The notes: generated from the sequence alone by a model not told the origin. Counted from the stretch's first letter, positions 35,017 to 44,933 are shown. The stretch is DNA of 64,000 nt from Moraxella sp. FZFQ2102 (GCF_024137865.1 NZ_CP099960.1:2272059-2336058), one strand, 5' to 3'. Numbers and translations are program-made.

Positions 35017-35349
35017 ATGCTAGATTTATTCATCACAGCGGCACACGCTAGCGCAGGCGCACCAGCAGGTCAGCAATCACTATTGATGAACCTGTTAATC
35101 CCTGTAGCATTTTTTGCGATTTTTTATTTCTTGATCATCCGCCCACAGTCTAAGCGCAACAAGCAACACAAAGCGATGGTTGATGGCTTGGCAGCAGGTA
35201 ACGAAGTGGTATTTGCTGGCGGTTTGATTGGTAAAATCAAAAAAGTCGAAGGCGATTATGCTGTCATCAGCCTAGGCACCACCGAAGTGAAGATCCAAAA
35301 AGCTAGCGTCTTGATGGTTCTGCCTGCTGGTACTGTTGATAATATCTGA
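35017..35349 (+). CDS. yajC: Preprotein translocase subunit YajC
   Basis: This is a small accessory protein of the SecDF complex. It has 110 aa, the usual length. The start MLDLFITAAHA follows GGAGTTTTT; the open frame begins 18 codons earlier without support. One membrane helix (about 27-46) ends in the family motif FLIIRPQSKR, followed by the cytoplasmic beta domain VVFAGGLIGKI. It precedes secD and secF, the usual order. Confidence 0.95.
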   Translation: MLDLFITAAHASAGAPAGQQSLLMNLLIPVAFFAIFYFLIIRPQSKRNKQHKAMVDGLAAGNEVVFAGGLIGKIKKVEGDYAVISLGTTEVKIQKASVLMVLPAGTVDNI

Positions 35350-35361
35350 TCCATCGTAATG

Positions 35362-35405
35362 CCCAAACTGTAAGCTTAATCTTGGATTTGTCTTGCAGTT
35401 TTGGG
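35362..35405 (+). terminator. Hairpin with T-rich tail between yajC and secD
   Basis: CCCAAACTGTAAG and CTTGCAGTTTTGGG pair with two small irregularities around a 17 nt loop, followed by TTGTTTTTATTTTT. It could end or attenuate yajC transcripts, with secDF partly driven by its own promoter in the AT-rich 95 bp that follow. Confidence 0.55.
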
Positions 35406-35501
35406 TTGTTTTTATTTTTGCAGTGACATCATTTGTGTAATATTATTCAGATTATTACAATAAATAAAATATAAACACTGCACAATCATTAAGAAATCCC
35501 T

Positions 35502-37382
35502 ATGCACTACCCTGCTTGGAAATACATACTCATCGCAGTGGTGCTTGCTTTTTGTAGCATTTTTGCACTACCGAATTTATACCCTGATGAGCCAGCCGTA
35601 CAGATCACCGGTGCGACTGCAGGCACTGAGCTGACTGATGCTGTCTTGACGCAAGCCCAAAGCGCGCTTAGTAATGCCGGTCTTGAGCATCATGGCGGCA
35701 GTTTTGAGAATAACAGCGCATTGGTTCGCCTAAAAACCCCAGAAGATCAGCTAAAAGCACAAGAAGTGCTGCGCCGTGATCTGGGCGAGAACTATGTCGT
35801 CGCACTAAACCTTGCGCAGACCACGCCAGAATGGCTAAAAAACCTTGGCGCAAAGCCGATGAAACTGGGTCTGGACTTGCGTGGCGGTGTACGCTTCGTG
35901 CTTGAAGTAGATATGGCAAAAGCCCTAGAGCAGCGCCTAGCGACCGCAAGCCAAGAAGCGCGCCGTACTTTGCGTTCCAATCAAATCCCTGTTGCCAGTT
36001 TGCGCACCACTGCCAATGGTATGGTGCTGACTTTCACCAGTAATGAAGAACGCAGTCGCGCCCAAAGTGTCTTACAAAACACCATGGGGCTTGACTTTAC
36101 CCTGCGTCCTTATATGGATGCCCAAGGTGCTGCGCTGGAGCTAACTTATACCGAAGCGAAGCTGAACGAGATCAATGAATACGCGGTTAGCCAAAACTTG
36201 ACCACGCTAAGAAATCGTATCAATGAGCTTGGCGTCGCTGAAGCCTTGGTACAAACTCAAGGCGCGAACCGTATCGTCGTTGAGCTACCCGGTGTCCAAG
36301 ATACCGCAGAAGCAAAGCGTGTCTTGGGTCGTACCGCAAACCTAGAGTTTCGCATGGTCAGCGATCAAGCAGCGACTTATAGCGGCGTGGGTATTCCACC
36401 TGCAGGTACAGAAGTATTCCCATTTGGTGAGCTAAACGGTCCACCTGTGCTGCTTGAGCGCCAAGCCATCATCACCGGTGAGCGCGTACAAGGTGCACAG
36501 CCGGGTCTTGACCAAAATGGTATGCCACAAGTTGCCATCACGCTAGATACTGCTGGCGGCCGCTTGATGCAAAACGCCACGCGTACCGCGATCGGCAAGC
36601 CAATGGCAGTGCTGTTCATCGAACATAAGCAAAAAGTCAGCTATGAAACTGACCCTGCGACAGGCGAACAAAAAGAAATCCGCACCCCTTATACCGAAAG
36701 CCGCGTGATCAACCAAGCGACCATTCAAGCGGTATTGGGTTCGCAGTTTGTCATCACAGGTCTAAACAGTGATGCTGAAGCGGGTGAGCTTGCCCTACTG
36801 CTACGCTCTGGTGCGTTGGCTGCGCCGATGTATTTTGTTGAAGAGCGCACCATCGGTCCGTCATTGGGTCAAGAAAACATCGATAAAGGTCTGCTATCAA
36901 CGCAGATCGGCTATCTGCTGGTATTCTTGTGGATGGTGATTTTCTATCGTTTCTTTGGTGTGGTTGCCAATATTGCACTGGCATTCAATGTGATCATGAT
37001 GGTCGCGATCATGTCGCTACTGGGTTCGTCATTGACGCTACCAGGTATTGCAGGTATTGTTTTGACCATCGGTATGGCGGTCGATGCTAATGTGTTGATT
37101 TTTGAGCGTATTCGTGAAGAGCTTGCCAATGGTGTGCGTGCCAAAAACGCCATCGCTGCAGGTTTTGATCGCGCCTTTAGCTCAATTGTCGATGCCAACA
37201 TCACCACGCTATTGATCGCCTTTATCTTGTTTGCCATCGGTACAGGTCCGATTAAGGGCTTTGCGGTGACATTGGCAATTGGTAACATCACATCGCTATT
37301 TACCGCCATCGTGGTGACGCGTGCGATCATCCATCTGTGGTATGGCTATCGTAAGAATGTGACTAAACTGAGCATTGGTTAG
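35502..37382 (+). CDS. secD: Protein translocase subunit SecD
   Basis: This is an inner-membrane RND-fold subunit that uses the proton gradient to complete Sec export. It has 626 aa, close to the usual 615. It has an N-terminal helix, a large periplasmic P1 region beginning KLGLDLRGGVRFVLEVD, then five C-terminal helices. Conserved proton-path residues appear in GMAVDANVLIFERIREE, and the last helix pair in IVDANITTLLIAFILF. secF follows 10 bp later. No strong ribosome site precedes the ATG. Confidence 0.97.
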   Translation: MHYPAWKYILIAVVLAFCSIFALPNLYPDEPAVQITGATAGTELTDAVLTQAQSALSNAGLEHHGGSFENNSALVRLKTPEDQLKAQEVLRRDLGENYVVALNLAQTTPEWLKNLGAKPMKLGLDLRGGVRFVLEVDMAKALEQRLATASQEARRTLRSNQIPVASLRTTANGMVLTFTSNEERSRAQSVLQNTMGLDFTLRPYMDAQGAALELTYTEAKLNEINEYAVSQNLTTLRNRINELGVAEALVQTQGANRIVVELPGVQDTAEAKRVLGRTANLEFRMVSDQAATYSGVGIPPAGTEVFPFGELNGPPVLLERQAIITGERVQGAQPGLDQNGMPQVAITLDTAGGRLMQNATRTAIGKPMAVLFIEHKQKVSYETDPATGEQKEIRTPYTESRVINQATIQAVLGSQFVITGLNSDAEAGELALLLRSGALAAPMYFVEERTIGPSLGQENIDKGLLSTQIGYLLVFLWMVIFYRFFGVVANIALAFNVIMMVAIMSLLGSSLTLPGIAGIVLTIGMAVDANVLIFERIREELANGVRAKNAIAAGFDRAFSSIVDANITTLLIAFILFAIGTGPIKGFAVTLAIGNITSLFTAIVVTRAIIHLWYGYRKNVTKLSIG

Positions 37383-37392
37383 GAGTTGACAG

Positions 37393-38541
37393 ATGAGTAA
37401 TGAAAATAACCCAATCGACCCTACCACGCCATCAGCTGACGGTAGCTCTGTGCGCCGTCGCCGTGGTCCGCGTCGTGATGGTAAAGGCTCAAATGCACTT
37501 GCCAACCAACAAGCCCTAGCCAATCAAGCGATCATCAGCGAACAGACTGACGATGCTGCCGAAAAAGCAGGCGGTATCAAGCTGATCGCCAATCAGCGCA
37601 TCATTCCGTTTTTGAAAATCGAAAAACCGATGATGTTGATCTCCTTGCTGCTTGTCGTGGCAAGTATCATCGCCATCGTGGTTAAGGGTCTAAACTTCGG
37701 TCTGGACTTCACAGGCGGTGTCTCAGCTGATGTGCGCTATGAACATTCGGTTGAGCAGGTGCAAGTTGTCGATGCCTTGGCAAAAAATGGCTTTAATGAT
37801 GCAGTTGTGCAGTATTTGGGCACGAACCAAGAGCTATTGATCCGCCTACCACCCCAAGAAGGCAGCCCTGACGGCTTGACCGCAGTACTGGATAAGGCAT
37901 TGGATTTACCAAATAACCTTGCCACCGTTGATAATATCAACATCATCGGTAGCCAAGTCGGTAATGAAATTTATCTAAATTCATTATTGGCACTTGCGAT
38001 GGCATTGGGCATGATGCTTGTGTATATCTCAATCCGCTTTCAGTTCAAGCTTGCCATGGGTGCGATGCTGTCTCTGTTCCATGACGCGGTCGTCGTCGTC
38101 GGTATTTTTGCGATTTTCGGCTTACCGTTTGACTTGACTGTCTTGGCTGCGGTACTTGCTCTGATCGGTTATTCGGTGAACGATACCATCGTTGTGTATG
38201 ACCGTATCCGTGAGAATTTCCGCCGTGTGCGTGGCTTATCGCCGCGTGAGGTAGTCGATTTGTCATTGACCGAGACTTTGCGCCGTACGATCATGACCAG
38301 TGGTACTGTACTTGTCGTGGTCATTGCCATGCTGTTCCTTGGTGGTGATGGCTTGTACTGGTTCTCGTTCGCGCTATTGATTGGCTTGATCGCTGGTACT
38401 TATTCATCGATCTATATCGCAAGCTCAATCCCACTGATGATGGGTCTATCACGCGAAGATTTCGTGGTGAAAGTCAAGCCGGAATTCGCCGAAGAAGAAG
38501 TGATTTTCGCTGATCCAGAATTACAAAACAGTAAAGACTGA
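37393..38541 (+). CDS. secF: Protein translocase subunit SecF with N-terminal extension
   Basis: This is the partner of SecD in Sec-dependent export. It has 382 aa against about 320 usually. The core starts near residue 72 (FLKIEKPMMLIS), with LNFGLDFTGGVSADVRYE and the helix motif ALIGYSVNDTIVVYDRIREN. The first ~70 residues are a polar extension with an arginine-rich patch SVRRRRGPRRDGK. A GGAG site lies just before the ATG, supporting this long start. It ends at an intrinsic terminator. Confidence 0.96.
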   Translation: MSNENNPIDPTTPSADGSSVRRRRGPRRDGKGSNALANQQALANQAIISEQTDDAAEKAGGIKLIANQRIIPFLKIEKPMMLISLLLVVASIIAIVVKGLNFGLDFTGGVSADVRYEHSVEQVQVVDALAKNGFNDAVVQYLGTNQELLIRLPPQEGSPDGLTAVLDKALDLPNNLATVDNINIIGSQVGNEIYLNSLLALAMALGMMLVYISIRFQFKLAMGAMLSLFHDAVVVVGIFAIFGLPFDLTVLAAVLALIGYSVNDTIVVYDRIRENFRRVRGLSPREVVDLSLTETLRRTIMTSGTVLVVVIAMLFLGGDGLYWFSFALLIGLIAGTYSSIYIASSIPLMMGLSREDFVVKVKPEFAEEEVIFADPELQNSKD

Positions 38542-38555
38542 TCGGCAGATGATCG

Positions 38556-38588
38556 AAATACGCTCAAGGTTTTTGGGCGTATTTTTTT
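38556..38588 (+). terminator. Intrinsic terminator of the sec operon
   Basis: AAATACGCTC and GGGCGTATTT pair (one G-U) around a 9 nt loop, followed by four more T. It lies 15 bp after the secF stop. Confidence 0.88.
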
Positions 38589-38663
38589 GTACCAAACTTG
38601 TGATGATGGCTCAAATCGGCTATGATGGTTTTTTTAAAAAACCAATTGACAGAGTACATCATC

Positions 38664-39323
38664 ATGACCACACAAAACAGTCCAAATGCCAAGCATCACC
38701 TATCAAATATCGTCGTCTATTGTGGATCAAACTTCGGCAATGATCCAAGCTTTTATGCAGCGGCGGTCGCAACGGGCAAGGCAATCGCCGAACGCGGTGC
38801 GCGCCTAATTTATGGTGGTGGTAATGTCGGTTTGATGGGTGTGGTCGCTGATAGTGTGCTTGAACACGATGGTGAAGCCATTGGTATTATCCCTAAGTTT
38901 TTAAAAGATAAAGAAGTGGCGCACACGAAGCTGACCGAGCTTGTGATCACTGACTGCATGGCAGAGCGCAAGCTTGCGATGATTCATCGTGGCGATGCGT
39001 TTATCGCCCTACCTGGTGGCATCGGCACTTATGAAGAGCTGTTCGAAGTGCTGTCATTATTACAGCTGAAGCAGCACGCGCATCCGATCGGTGTGCTCAA
39101 TATCAATGGTTTTTTTGACCCACTACTTGCCATGCTAAAAGCCACCACCGAAGCAGGCTTTATGCCGATGGCAAATGTCTCACTGCTGTGCGTGGCGGAT
39201 GATATTGACGCATTGCTGGCACAGATGCAGCAGTTTGAGTTCATTGATAGCCAAAAATGGGTCAAGCCTGCTTGGATGACAGATGATAAAATCGTGCCAA
39301 GTTTTATTGATAAAACCGACTGA
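38664..39323 (+). CDS. LOG family protein (TIGR00730)
   Basis: It has 219 aa from MTTQNSPNAK; the open frame extends 14 codons upstream without a better ribosome site. The diagnostic motifs YGGGNVGLMG and PGGIGTYEE bind a nucleotide phosphate. Characterised members are cytokinin riboside 5'-monophosphate phosphoribohydrolases; the bacterial role is nucleotide salvage or unknown. It is a single gene between the sec operon terminator and accB. Confidence 0.9.
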   Translation: MTTQNSPNAKHHLSNIVVYCGSNFGNDPSFYAAAVATGKAIAERGARLIYGGGNVGLMGVVADSVLEHDGEAIGIIPKFLKDKEVAHTKLTELVITDCMAERKLAMIHRGDAFIALPGGIGTYEELFEVLSLLQLKQHAHPIGVLNINGFFDPLLAMLKATTEAGFMPMANVSLLCVADDIDALLAQMQQFEFIDSQKWVKPAWMTDDKIVPSFIDKTD

Positions 39324-39411
39324 TCTACCATCAAATACGCGCACAAGGATGATTTTACGGTGAATTTTGTGAAATTTTTGACAATTTGTACCAAAATATT
39401 ACAAAAAACAC

Positions 39412-39439
39412 TTGCAATAAAATAAAACGAATGTACACT
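39412..39439 (+). promoter_or_regulatory. Candidate accBC promoter
   Basis: TTGCAA (39412-39417), 16 bp, TACACT (39434-39439), in an AT-rich 232 bp gap. The leader would be about 110 nt, which is common for accB genes, where the leader is often regulatory. No second clear signal was seen. Confidence 0.4.
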
Positions 39440-39555
39440 ATAGATATCTGATTTTTGCGCCAATCATCTTATGCATTAATAAGTGTTTTTACGATTGGGC
39501 ACTCATAAATTGTAGCGATTGCTAACTTTTAAACATTTTTAGAGAAGGTGATGTG

Positions 39556-39981
39556 ATGGACATCAAAAAAATTCGTGAATTAGTGGATTTGATGGAAGAA
39601 AAAGACCTATTAACCCTAGAATACGGTCATGATGATAATTACATCAGCCTAACGCGTAATACTGCGGTGCAGACGGTTGCTGTACCACAAGTTGCCGCCG
39701 CTCCTGCTACTGCCCCGAGCGCTCCTGTTGCCAAGACTCCTGCAGGTAAAGTAGAAACTTCACCGATGGTTGGTGTGTTCTATTCTGCACCAAGCCCAAA
39801 TGATCCACCATTTGTCAAAGTCGGTCAAAAAGTCGAAGCTGGTGACACCTTGGGCATCATCGAAGCGATGAAAATCATGAATCCACTAGAAGCCACCCAA
39901 AGCGGCATCATCGAAGAGATTTTGGTTAGCAATGCTGAAGTGGTCGAATTTGGTCAGCCTGTCATCCGCTACAAAGCCTAA
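39556..39981 (+). CDS. accB: Biotin carboxyl carrier protein of acetyl-CoA carboxylase
   Basis: It carries biotin between the carboxylase and transferase half-reactions that make malonyl-CoA. The protein has 141 aa. The N-terminal oligomerisation helix is followed by an Ala/Pro-rich linker (about 40-65) and a biotinyl domain with the acceptor lysine K106 in EAMKIMNP. ATG was preferred to the GTG one codon upstream because AAGG is well placed. accC follows 12 bp later. Confidence 0.96.
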   Translation: MDIKKIRELVDLMEEKDLLTLEYGHDDNYISLTRNTAVQTVAVPQVAAAPATAPSAPVAKTPAGKVETSPMVGVFYSAPSPNDPPFVKVGQKVEAGDTLGIIEAMKIMNPLEATQSGIIEEILVSNAEVVEFGQPVIRYKA

Positions 39982-39993
39982 CAGGATATCACC

Positions 39994-41370
39994 ATGATTA
40001 AAAAACTGCTCATTGCCAACCGTGGCGAGATTGCGCTGCGCATCGTGCGTGCCTGTAAGCAGCTTGGCATTGCGACGGTGGGCGTGTACTCGACTGCTGA
40101 TAAAGATCTGATGCATTTGCGCTTTGTTGATGAAGCGGTCTGCATCGGTAACGCACCATCGACCCAAAGCTATCTGGATATGAATGCCCTACTGGCTGCA
40201 GCTGAAGTCACAGGCGCTGATGCCATCCACCCTGGTTATGGCTTTTTGTCAGAGAATGCAGAATTCGCTGAAAAAGTCGAAGAAGCGGGTTTGACATTCG
40301 TTGGTCCACACCCTGAGCACATTCGCTTGATGGGTAATAAGGTCTCAGCGATCAATGCCATGAAAGATGCTGGCGTACCGACCGTACCAGGCTCGGTGGG
40401 TGCGGTGACTTTGGGCAATGCCGAAGAGCAAGCACGCAAGATCGGTTTTCCGCTGATCGTCAAGGCTGCTGCTGGTGGCGGTGGTCGTGGTATGCGCGTG
40501 GTGGAACGCTTTGAAGAGCTGATCAATCAAGTCCAAGCCGCCAAAACCGAAGCCCAAAGCGCCTTTGGTGATGACACTGTGTATATGGAGCGTTTTTTGA
40601 AAAATCCGCGCCATGTCGAAGTGCAAGTCTTGGGCGATGGTAATGGCAATGCGCTGCACCTGTTTGATCGTGACTGCTCACTACAGCGCCGCCACCAAAA
40701 AGTGCTGGAAGAAGCCCCTGCCCCAGATATTCCTGATGATGTGCGCACACCGATTCTAGAAGCGTGCGTGCGTGCGTGCGAACAGATCGGCTATCGCGGC
40801 GCAGGTACTTTTGAATTCTTGTACGAAGATGGTCAATTTTTCTTCATTGAGATGAATACGCGCGTGCAGGTCGAGCACCCTGTGACCGAGATGATCACAG
40901 GTATTGATATTGTCGTTGAGCAGCTGAAAATCGCTGCAGGCTATGGCTTATCTTATCATCAAGATGAGATCGCCATCCGCGGTCATGCCATCGAATGCCG
41001 TATCAATGCCGAAGATCCAAAGACCTTTATGCCATCACCAGGTAAAATCGGTCAGCTATTCACGCCGAGTGGTTCAGGTATTCGTTTTGATTCGCACTTG
41101 TATCAAGGCTACACGATTCCAAGCTACTATGACTCATTGATCGGTAAGCTGATCTGTCATGCACAGACGCGTCGCCAAGCGATCGCCAAGACCTTGCATG
41201 CATTGGATGAATTGGTTGTCGAAGGCATTAAGACCAATATTCCACTGCACCGCGATGTGATTTTAAAAGATGAAGCGTTTTGTGAAGAAGCGCAAAACAT
41301 TCATTATCTGGAAAATCATATGCTCAATGCCGACAAGCCCAAAAAGCCTGCCGAAGATCCCTTGGCATAA
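39994..41370 (+). CDS. accC: Biotin carboxylase, acetyl-CoA carboxylase subunit
   Basis: It carboxylates the biotin of AccB using ATP and bicarbonate. It has 458 aa, slightly over the usual 449. Motifs include [17 protein letters not shown] at the N-terminus, the ATP-binding glycine loop [12 protein letters not shown] and the catalytic region [27 protein letters not shown] precedes the ATG. It forms the accBC operon and ends at an intrinsic terminator. Confidence 0.97.
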   Translation: MIKKLLIANRGEIALRIVRACKQLGIATVGVYSTADKDLMHLRFVDEAVCIGNAPSTQSYLDMNALLAAAEVTGADAIHPGYGFLSENAEFAEKVEEAGLTFVGPHPEHIRLMGNKVSAINAMKDAGVPTVPGSVGAVTLGNAEEQARKIGFPLIVKAAAGGGGRGMRVVERFEELINQVQAAKTEAQSAFGDDTVYMERFLKNPRHVEVQVLGDGNGNALHLFDRDCSLQRRHQKVLEEAPAPDIPDDVRTPILEACVRACEQIGYRGAGTFEFLYEDGQFFFIEMNTRVQVEHPVTEMITGIDIVVEQLKIAAGYGLSYHQDEIAIRGHAIECRINAEDPKTFMPSPGKIGQLFTPSGSGIRFDSHLYQGYTIPSYYDSLIGKLICHAQTRRQAIAKTLHALDELVVEGIKTNIPLHRDVILKDEAFCEEAQNIHYLENHMLNADKPKKPAEDPLA

Positions 41371-41387
41371 TCGCATATAAATCATCA

Positions 41388-41417
41388 ACAGTCAGTGTCG
41401 ATCACTGGCTGTTTTTC
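41388..41417 (+). terminator. Intrinsic terminator of accBC
   Basis: ACAGTCAGTG and CACTGGCTGT pair over 10 bp (one G-U) with a 5 nt loop, followed by TTTTTC. Confidence 0.9.
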
Positions 41418-41434
41418 ATATCTTTTATATAATA

Positions 41435-41462
41435 AAAAGCTGTGATGTTACTCACAGCTTTT
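41435..41462 (-). terminator. Intrinsic terminator of the lipoprotein pair
   Basis: AAAAGCTGTGA and TCACAGCTTTT form an 11 bp stem with a 6 nt loop. It lies 18 bp past the stop of the downstream lipoprotein gene, with a T-run on the minus strand. Confidence 0.88.
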
Positions 41463-41480
41463 GTTTGGTTGATTATAAAC

Positions 41481-43187
41481 CTAAGGCGTATCAGGTGTAT
41501 CATCAAGATCGGGTTCGTCAGGAATGACTTCCATCTCATCATATGGCAACTCATAATCTGCACCATCATCAGCTGCCGCGCCAATGCCTGTAGTCATCGC
41601 GATCATTGCTTTAAGATAGTGGTTATCCCCTTCTTTTAATCGTGCAAACAGATCATTGCCATATTCGAATAGATTAACACTGTTGGCATCATTCGGCATA
41701 CGATGCGCCGATGGCAAGCGCGCAAAGGTATCGTGCATCACTGGAATGATGGTGGTAAAGCTATCCACCACCAGTGGCGTGCTAGATGTTTGCGTTTGAT
41801 CACCAAGATAATAACGCTGATGCATCCATTTCAGCCCTTTGCCCTGCAGTCCATAGTGTGACACTGGCGCGTATGCTGATGACTCGCTTTGGGTTTGATT
41901 TTGTGTGCTTGCCATATAGCCATCCATCACTTGTGCCAAATATGACAGCAGTACATGGATCATGGTTCGGCTATTGAGCTTGACTTCTTCATCTGCGGTG
42001 ATGTCAGTCGGCGGCTCGCCTGTGATTTGATTGATGATGATGCGGCTTTCACCTTCTTCGATGGTGCGCTCAGGCGGCATGAATACCGCTTGATATTCAG
42101 GGATTGCTTCGATGATGGCATTGTACAAGGTATCGGCAAAGATATAGTCAGCGAAGTTTTTTGCCTGCATGCTTGGCTGTGCGCGGATAATCCGATCGCT
42201 ACCAGTGATTATCTGAAGCTGTGCATCGGTCAGCTGCTCACGCAGATGTGGTAAATTGATCAGTGAATCTGCATTCGTCCAAGTGAATGATGATGTATCC
42301 AAGCTATAAAAGCTTTGTTTTTTGGCATCCAATAGCCCTTGCAAGAATTTTTTATAAAAATCTTTTGGCAAACTGTCATCATTCAGCGGAATTTTTAGCC
42401 ATTTATTATGCCAAGCTGTGCCAAGCTCTTTATCAAGCGCTTGGCTATTAATCAGTGCCAAATGATCCGCCCATAGGTATAGATCGCCTTTTTTTAGATC
42501 AAAATACATCGGCTGAGTGATGCGCGCTTGTAGGTTTTTGCTCTGATATTCAGCGATGGGCAAGATGGTGATATGACCTGCCAACGGCTGATAATTCCCC
42601 ATCACTTCAATGCGACTTGGCTTAATCAAGTAAGCATCAGTCAGCGCTGCTTTTTTGGCGTCTAATGCGCTGTGTTTGGTGGCAGGCTGCTCACTGTGCG
42701 CTTGATAAGCATCAAAAAATTGGTCAAATTGTGCATCGATTGGCAATTGAGTATTTTTTTCAAAAAACCCATCAGTGTCAAATTCTGCCGCTGTAGCTTG
42801 GGTTTGGCATTCGTTAAACTGTGCCTTGAAAGCATCCAGTTTATCTTGATATGCCGATGCGTCTAAGTTTTCGATATCTACACCTGCTGCCTGTAGCTGC
42901 TTAAGCCATGCGATATAAGCAGTATCATGCACTTGCTCGCAGTTTGTGGCATCGGTGGTAGTGCCAGCAGTCGCCAAGGCATCGCGCTGCATGGCATTGG
43001 TCACAGCAATATCGGTTCGATAGCCGAACGATGTGCGCAGCTGCGACTGTATGGCACTGCCAAGTGCATCTTGGGCGTTGATGGACTGTGCGGTATTTGC
43101 TTGATGGTTTGTAATCTGTGTCGTAGCGCAGCCTGATAACGCCGCCAATGACAAGCACAGACTAAAGGTTTTTAACGATGTTTTCAT
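41481..43187 (-). CDS. Predicted lipoprotein of unknown function (pair member 1)
   Basis: It has 568 aa. The signal peptide ends in lipobox LSGC with C20 as the lipid site; AGGATATCTT precedes the ATG. No known domain was recognised. Residues 205-308 align without gaps in part with residues 238-345 of the protein encoded just upstream: shared positions include I..L....Y.S..L......P...D and later SLD..SFT..DA. The two are therefore likely distant paralogs. The C-terminal tail is acidic (DEPDLDDTPDTP). The two genes are 27 bp apart on the same strand and probably form an operon. Confidence 0.75.
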   Translation of the reverse strand: MKTSLKTFSLCLSLAALSGCATTQITNHQANTAQSINAQDALGSAIQSQLRTSFGYRTDIAVTNAMQRDALATAGTTTDATNCEQVHDTAYIAWLKQLQAAGVDIENLDASAYQDKLDAFKAQFNECQTQATAAEFDTDGFFEKNTQLPIDAQFDQFFDAYQAHSEQPATKHSALDAKKAALTDAYLIKPSRIEVMGNYQPLAGHITILPIAEYQSKNLQARITQPMYFDLKKGDLYLWADHLALINSQALDKELGTAWHNKWLKIPLNDDSLPKDFYKKFLQGLLDAKKQSFYSLDTSSFTWTNADSLINLPHLREQLTDAQLQIITGSDRIIRAQPSMQAKNFADYIFADTLYNAIIEAIPEYQAVFMPPERTIEEGESRIIINQITGEPPTDITADEEVKLNSRTMIHVLLSYLAQVMDGYMASTQNQTQSESSAYAPVSHYGLQGKGLKWMHQRYYLGDQTQTSSTPLVVDSFTTIIPVMHDTFARLPSAHRMPNDANSVNLFEYGNDLFARLKEGDNHYLKAMIAMTTGIGAAADDGADYELPYDEMEVIPDEPDLDDTPDTP

Positions 43188-43214
43188 AAGATATCCTACT
43201 TAAATGTGCTTGAA

Positions 43215-44933
43215 TTATTTTGGCTCTTGACCGCTCTGTTCTGTATGCGACTCCTCCATCGCTTCAACGCAAGCATAATAAGTGCTTAAAATTACATCAA
43301 GCTCTGCGCCGTCGTTAAGTTGCTGATCAAATTGCGCATCACAGTGATTTGGCTCAACATAGCTTGCGCGCTGCTGTGCTGCTAGGCGTGCCAGTTTATT
43401 TTCTTGGCGAATATTGGCAAGCCATGCATTACCGTCTTTGGCATCACCAGTGAAACTTTGGGCAAGCTTATCAGCATAGGCATGACGGAACGGCTGATCG
43501 CTGTAGCGCGTCTGACCGATGGTCTGTAGGCTGACATTGAGCATCGGCTGCTTGATAGCCTGCACTGACTGCATCCCGATCATGCGTCCGCGACTGTCAA
43601 GATAATAATATATCGAGCCGTTAAAATTCATCGGCAGCACTGATTCGACAAGCGCAAAGATACTGCCCAAATCATCGCTGTGATAGCCTTGATTGATCAA
43701 TAGCCAATCATCGATCGCTTGCTTGATTTTGCTAGCATCAAACTTACCTTGCGCAGTGTATTTATCAGGATGAGCATCGACATAGGCTTTGAGTTCATTT
43801 GCCAAAATCTTAAGGGCAACGCCAGCCTGCTTGCCCATGGCTTTGCTGTCAAAATTCAGCTTAATCACCGAACTTGCGCCCAGCTCTTTGGCATAGGCAT
43901 CGTGGTGTGCGTCCACAGGGGTGAATGATTCACTGTCAAACTCCGCCAAGCTCTGCACAAGGCTACGATTCAGCGCATCATAGACCACAGACATCGGCAG
44001 CACGCCATCGAGCGTTTTTGGCAGGCTAAAGCGCATCAAACCATTGGGAATCTCTTGTGGTAACGGCGTGTGTTGTGGCGCGATGAACGCCATCAATGGC
44101 AATGCCGCCGACACATCTGCCACCGCACGATCATGTTCAAAGTCCAGTGACACAGGCAGCTGCACCGACTGATCCAAGGCAGTAGAATGATAATCCAGCG
44201 CCATCAGCATATCGATTTTACGCGCAGCAGGTACATGATGACTCAGCACGGTGATGGTGGAATTGTCGTATTGATATAGGTTTTTGGCATCTAGTTGTGC
44301 TTGGCTTTGTTTCATATATTCAAGCATTGCCGACATCAGATTGCTATACAGACCTGCGGGCAACTGCTCTGTCGGCACATTGATTGGTAAGTCATCTGCT
44401 GAGATGTCGCCTTTGTACGGCGTATTGGCGGTTTTCATTTTTTTATAATGATCAAACCATGAACCCGATGCCGATACAGTATTCGTATCCGTTTCAGTGA
44501 TCGCATCATCTTCTGCATTAACTGACCAAGCGTCATAATCAGTATCCACCCCACCATCATCCATGCCAAAATCTGTATCGTGCTGTGCATCTTGTGTGGA
44601 TTTGTATTCAATCGTCTTAAGCGCAGTCGTCCAAACAGGATCGGCGCCCGCATCGATGCTGTCAGGTGTATGTAAGGCATGGACACGATTGTGATAAGTA
44701 GATAGCACATAGCGTTCTTGGGCTAGGTGCGCGCGCATGGCATCAAGTAGCGTGGCTTTGGCATAATTGGCGGTAGAGCTGGCATTATCAGCAAATGGCA
44801 AATTGCTTGGCTTTGGCGCGTCGGCAGTCATTGCCGCACTTTGACACGCGCTTAAAATGGTGGCAGTTAGGCAGAGTACGCCCATTTTTGGCACAAAAGA
44901 TCGCTTGGCAGAGCGCAAGAGTTGAGTAAACAT
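43215..44933 (-). CDS. Predicted lipoprotein of unknown function (pair member 2)
   Basis: It has 572 aa. The signal peptide ends in lipobox LSAC with C30 as the lipid site; GGAC lies 7 nt before the ATG. No domain family was recognised. Residues 115-155 are rich in Asp and Thr. The middle (238-345) resembles the downstream lipoprotein. The mature protein is mostly polar with alternating hydrophobic residues, suggesting a large beta-rich periplasmic protein tethered to a membrane. It is the first gene of the two-gene unit; about 137 bp separate it from the SDR gene upstream. Confidence 0.75.
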   Translation of the reverse strand: MFTQLLRSAKRSFVPKMGVLCLTATILSACQSAAMTADAPKPSNLPFADNASSTANYAKATLLDAMRAHLAQERYVLSTYHNRVHALHTPDSIDAGADPVWTTALKTIEYKSTQDAQHDTDFGMDDGGVDTDYDAWSVNAEDDAITETDTNTVSASGSWFDHYKKMKTANTPYKGDISADDLPINVPTEQLPAGLYSNLMSAMLEYMKQSQAQLDAKNLYQYDNSTITVLSHHVPAARKIDMLMALDYHSTALDQSVQLPVSLDFEHDRAVADVSAALPLMAFIAPQHTPLPQEIPNGLMRFSLPKTLDGVLPMSVVYDALNRSLVQSLAEFDSESFTPVDAHHDAYAKELGASSVIKLNFDSKAMGKQAGVALKILANELKAYVDAHPDKYTAQGKFDASKIKQAIDDWLLINQGYHSDDLGSIFALVESVLPMNFNGSIYYYLDSRGRMIGMQSVQAIKQPMLNVSLQTIGQTRYSDQPFRHAYADKLAQSFTGDAKDGNAWLANIRQENKLARLAAQQRASYVEPNHCDAQFDQQLNDGAELDVILSTYYACVEAMEESHTEQSGQEPK

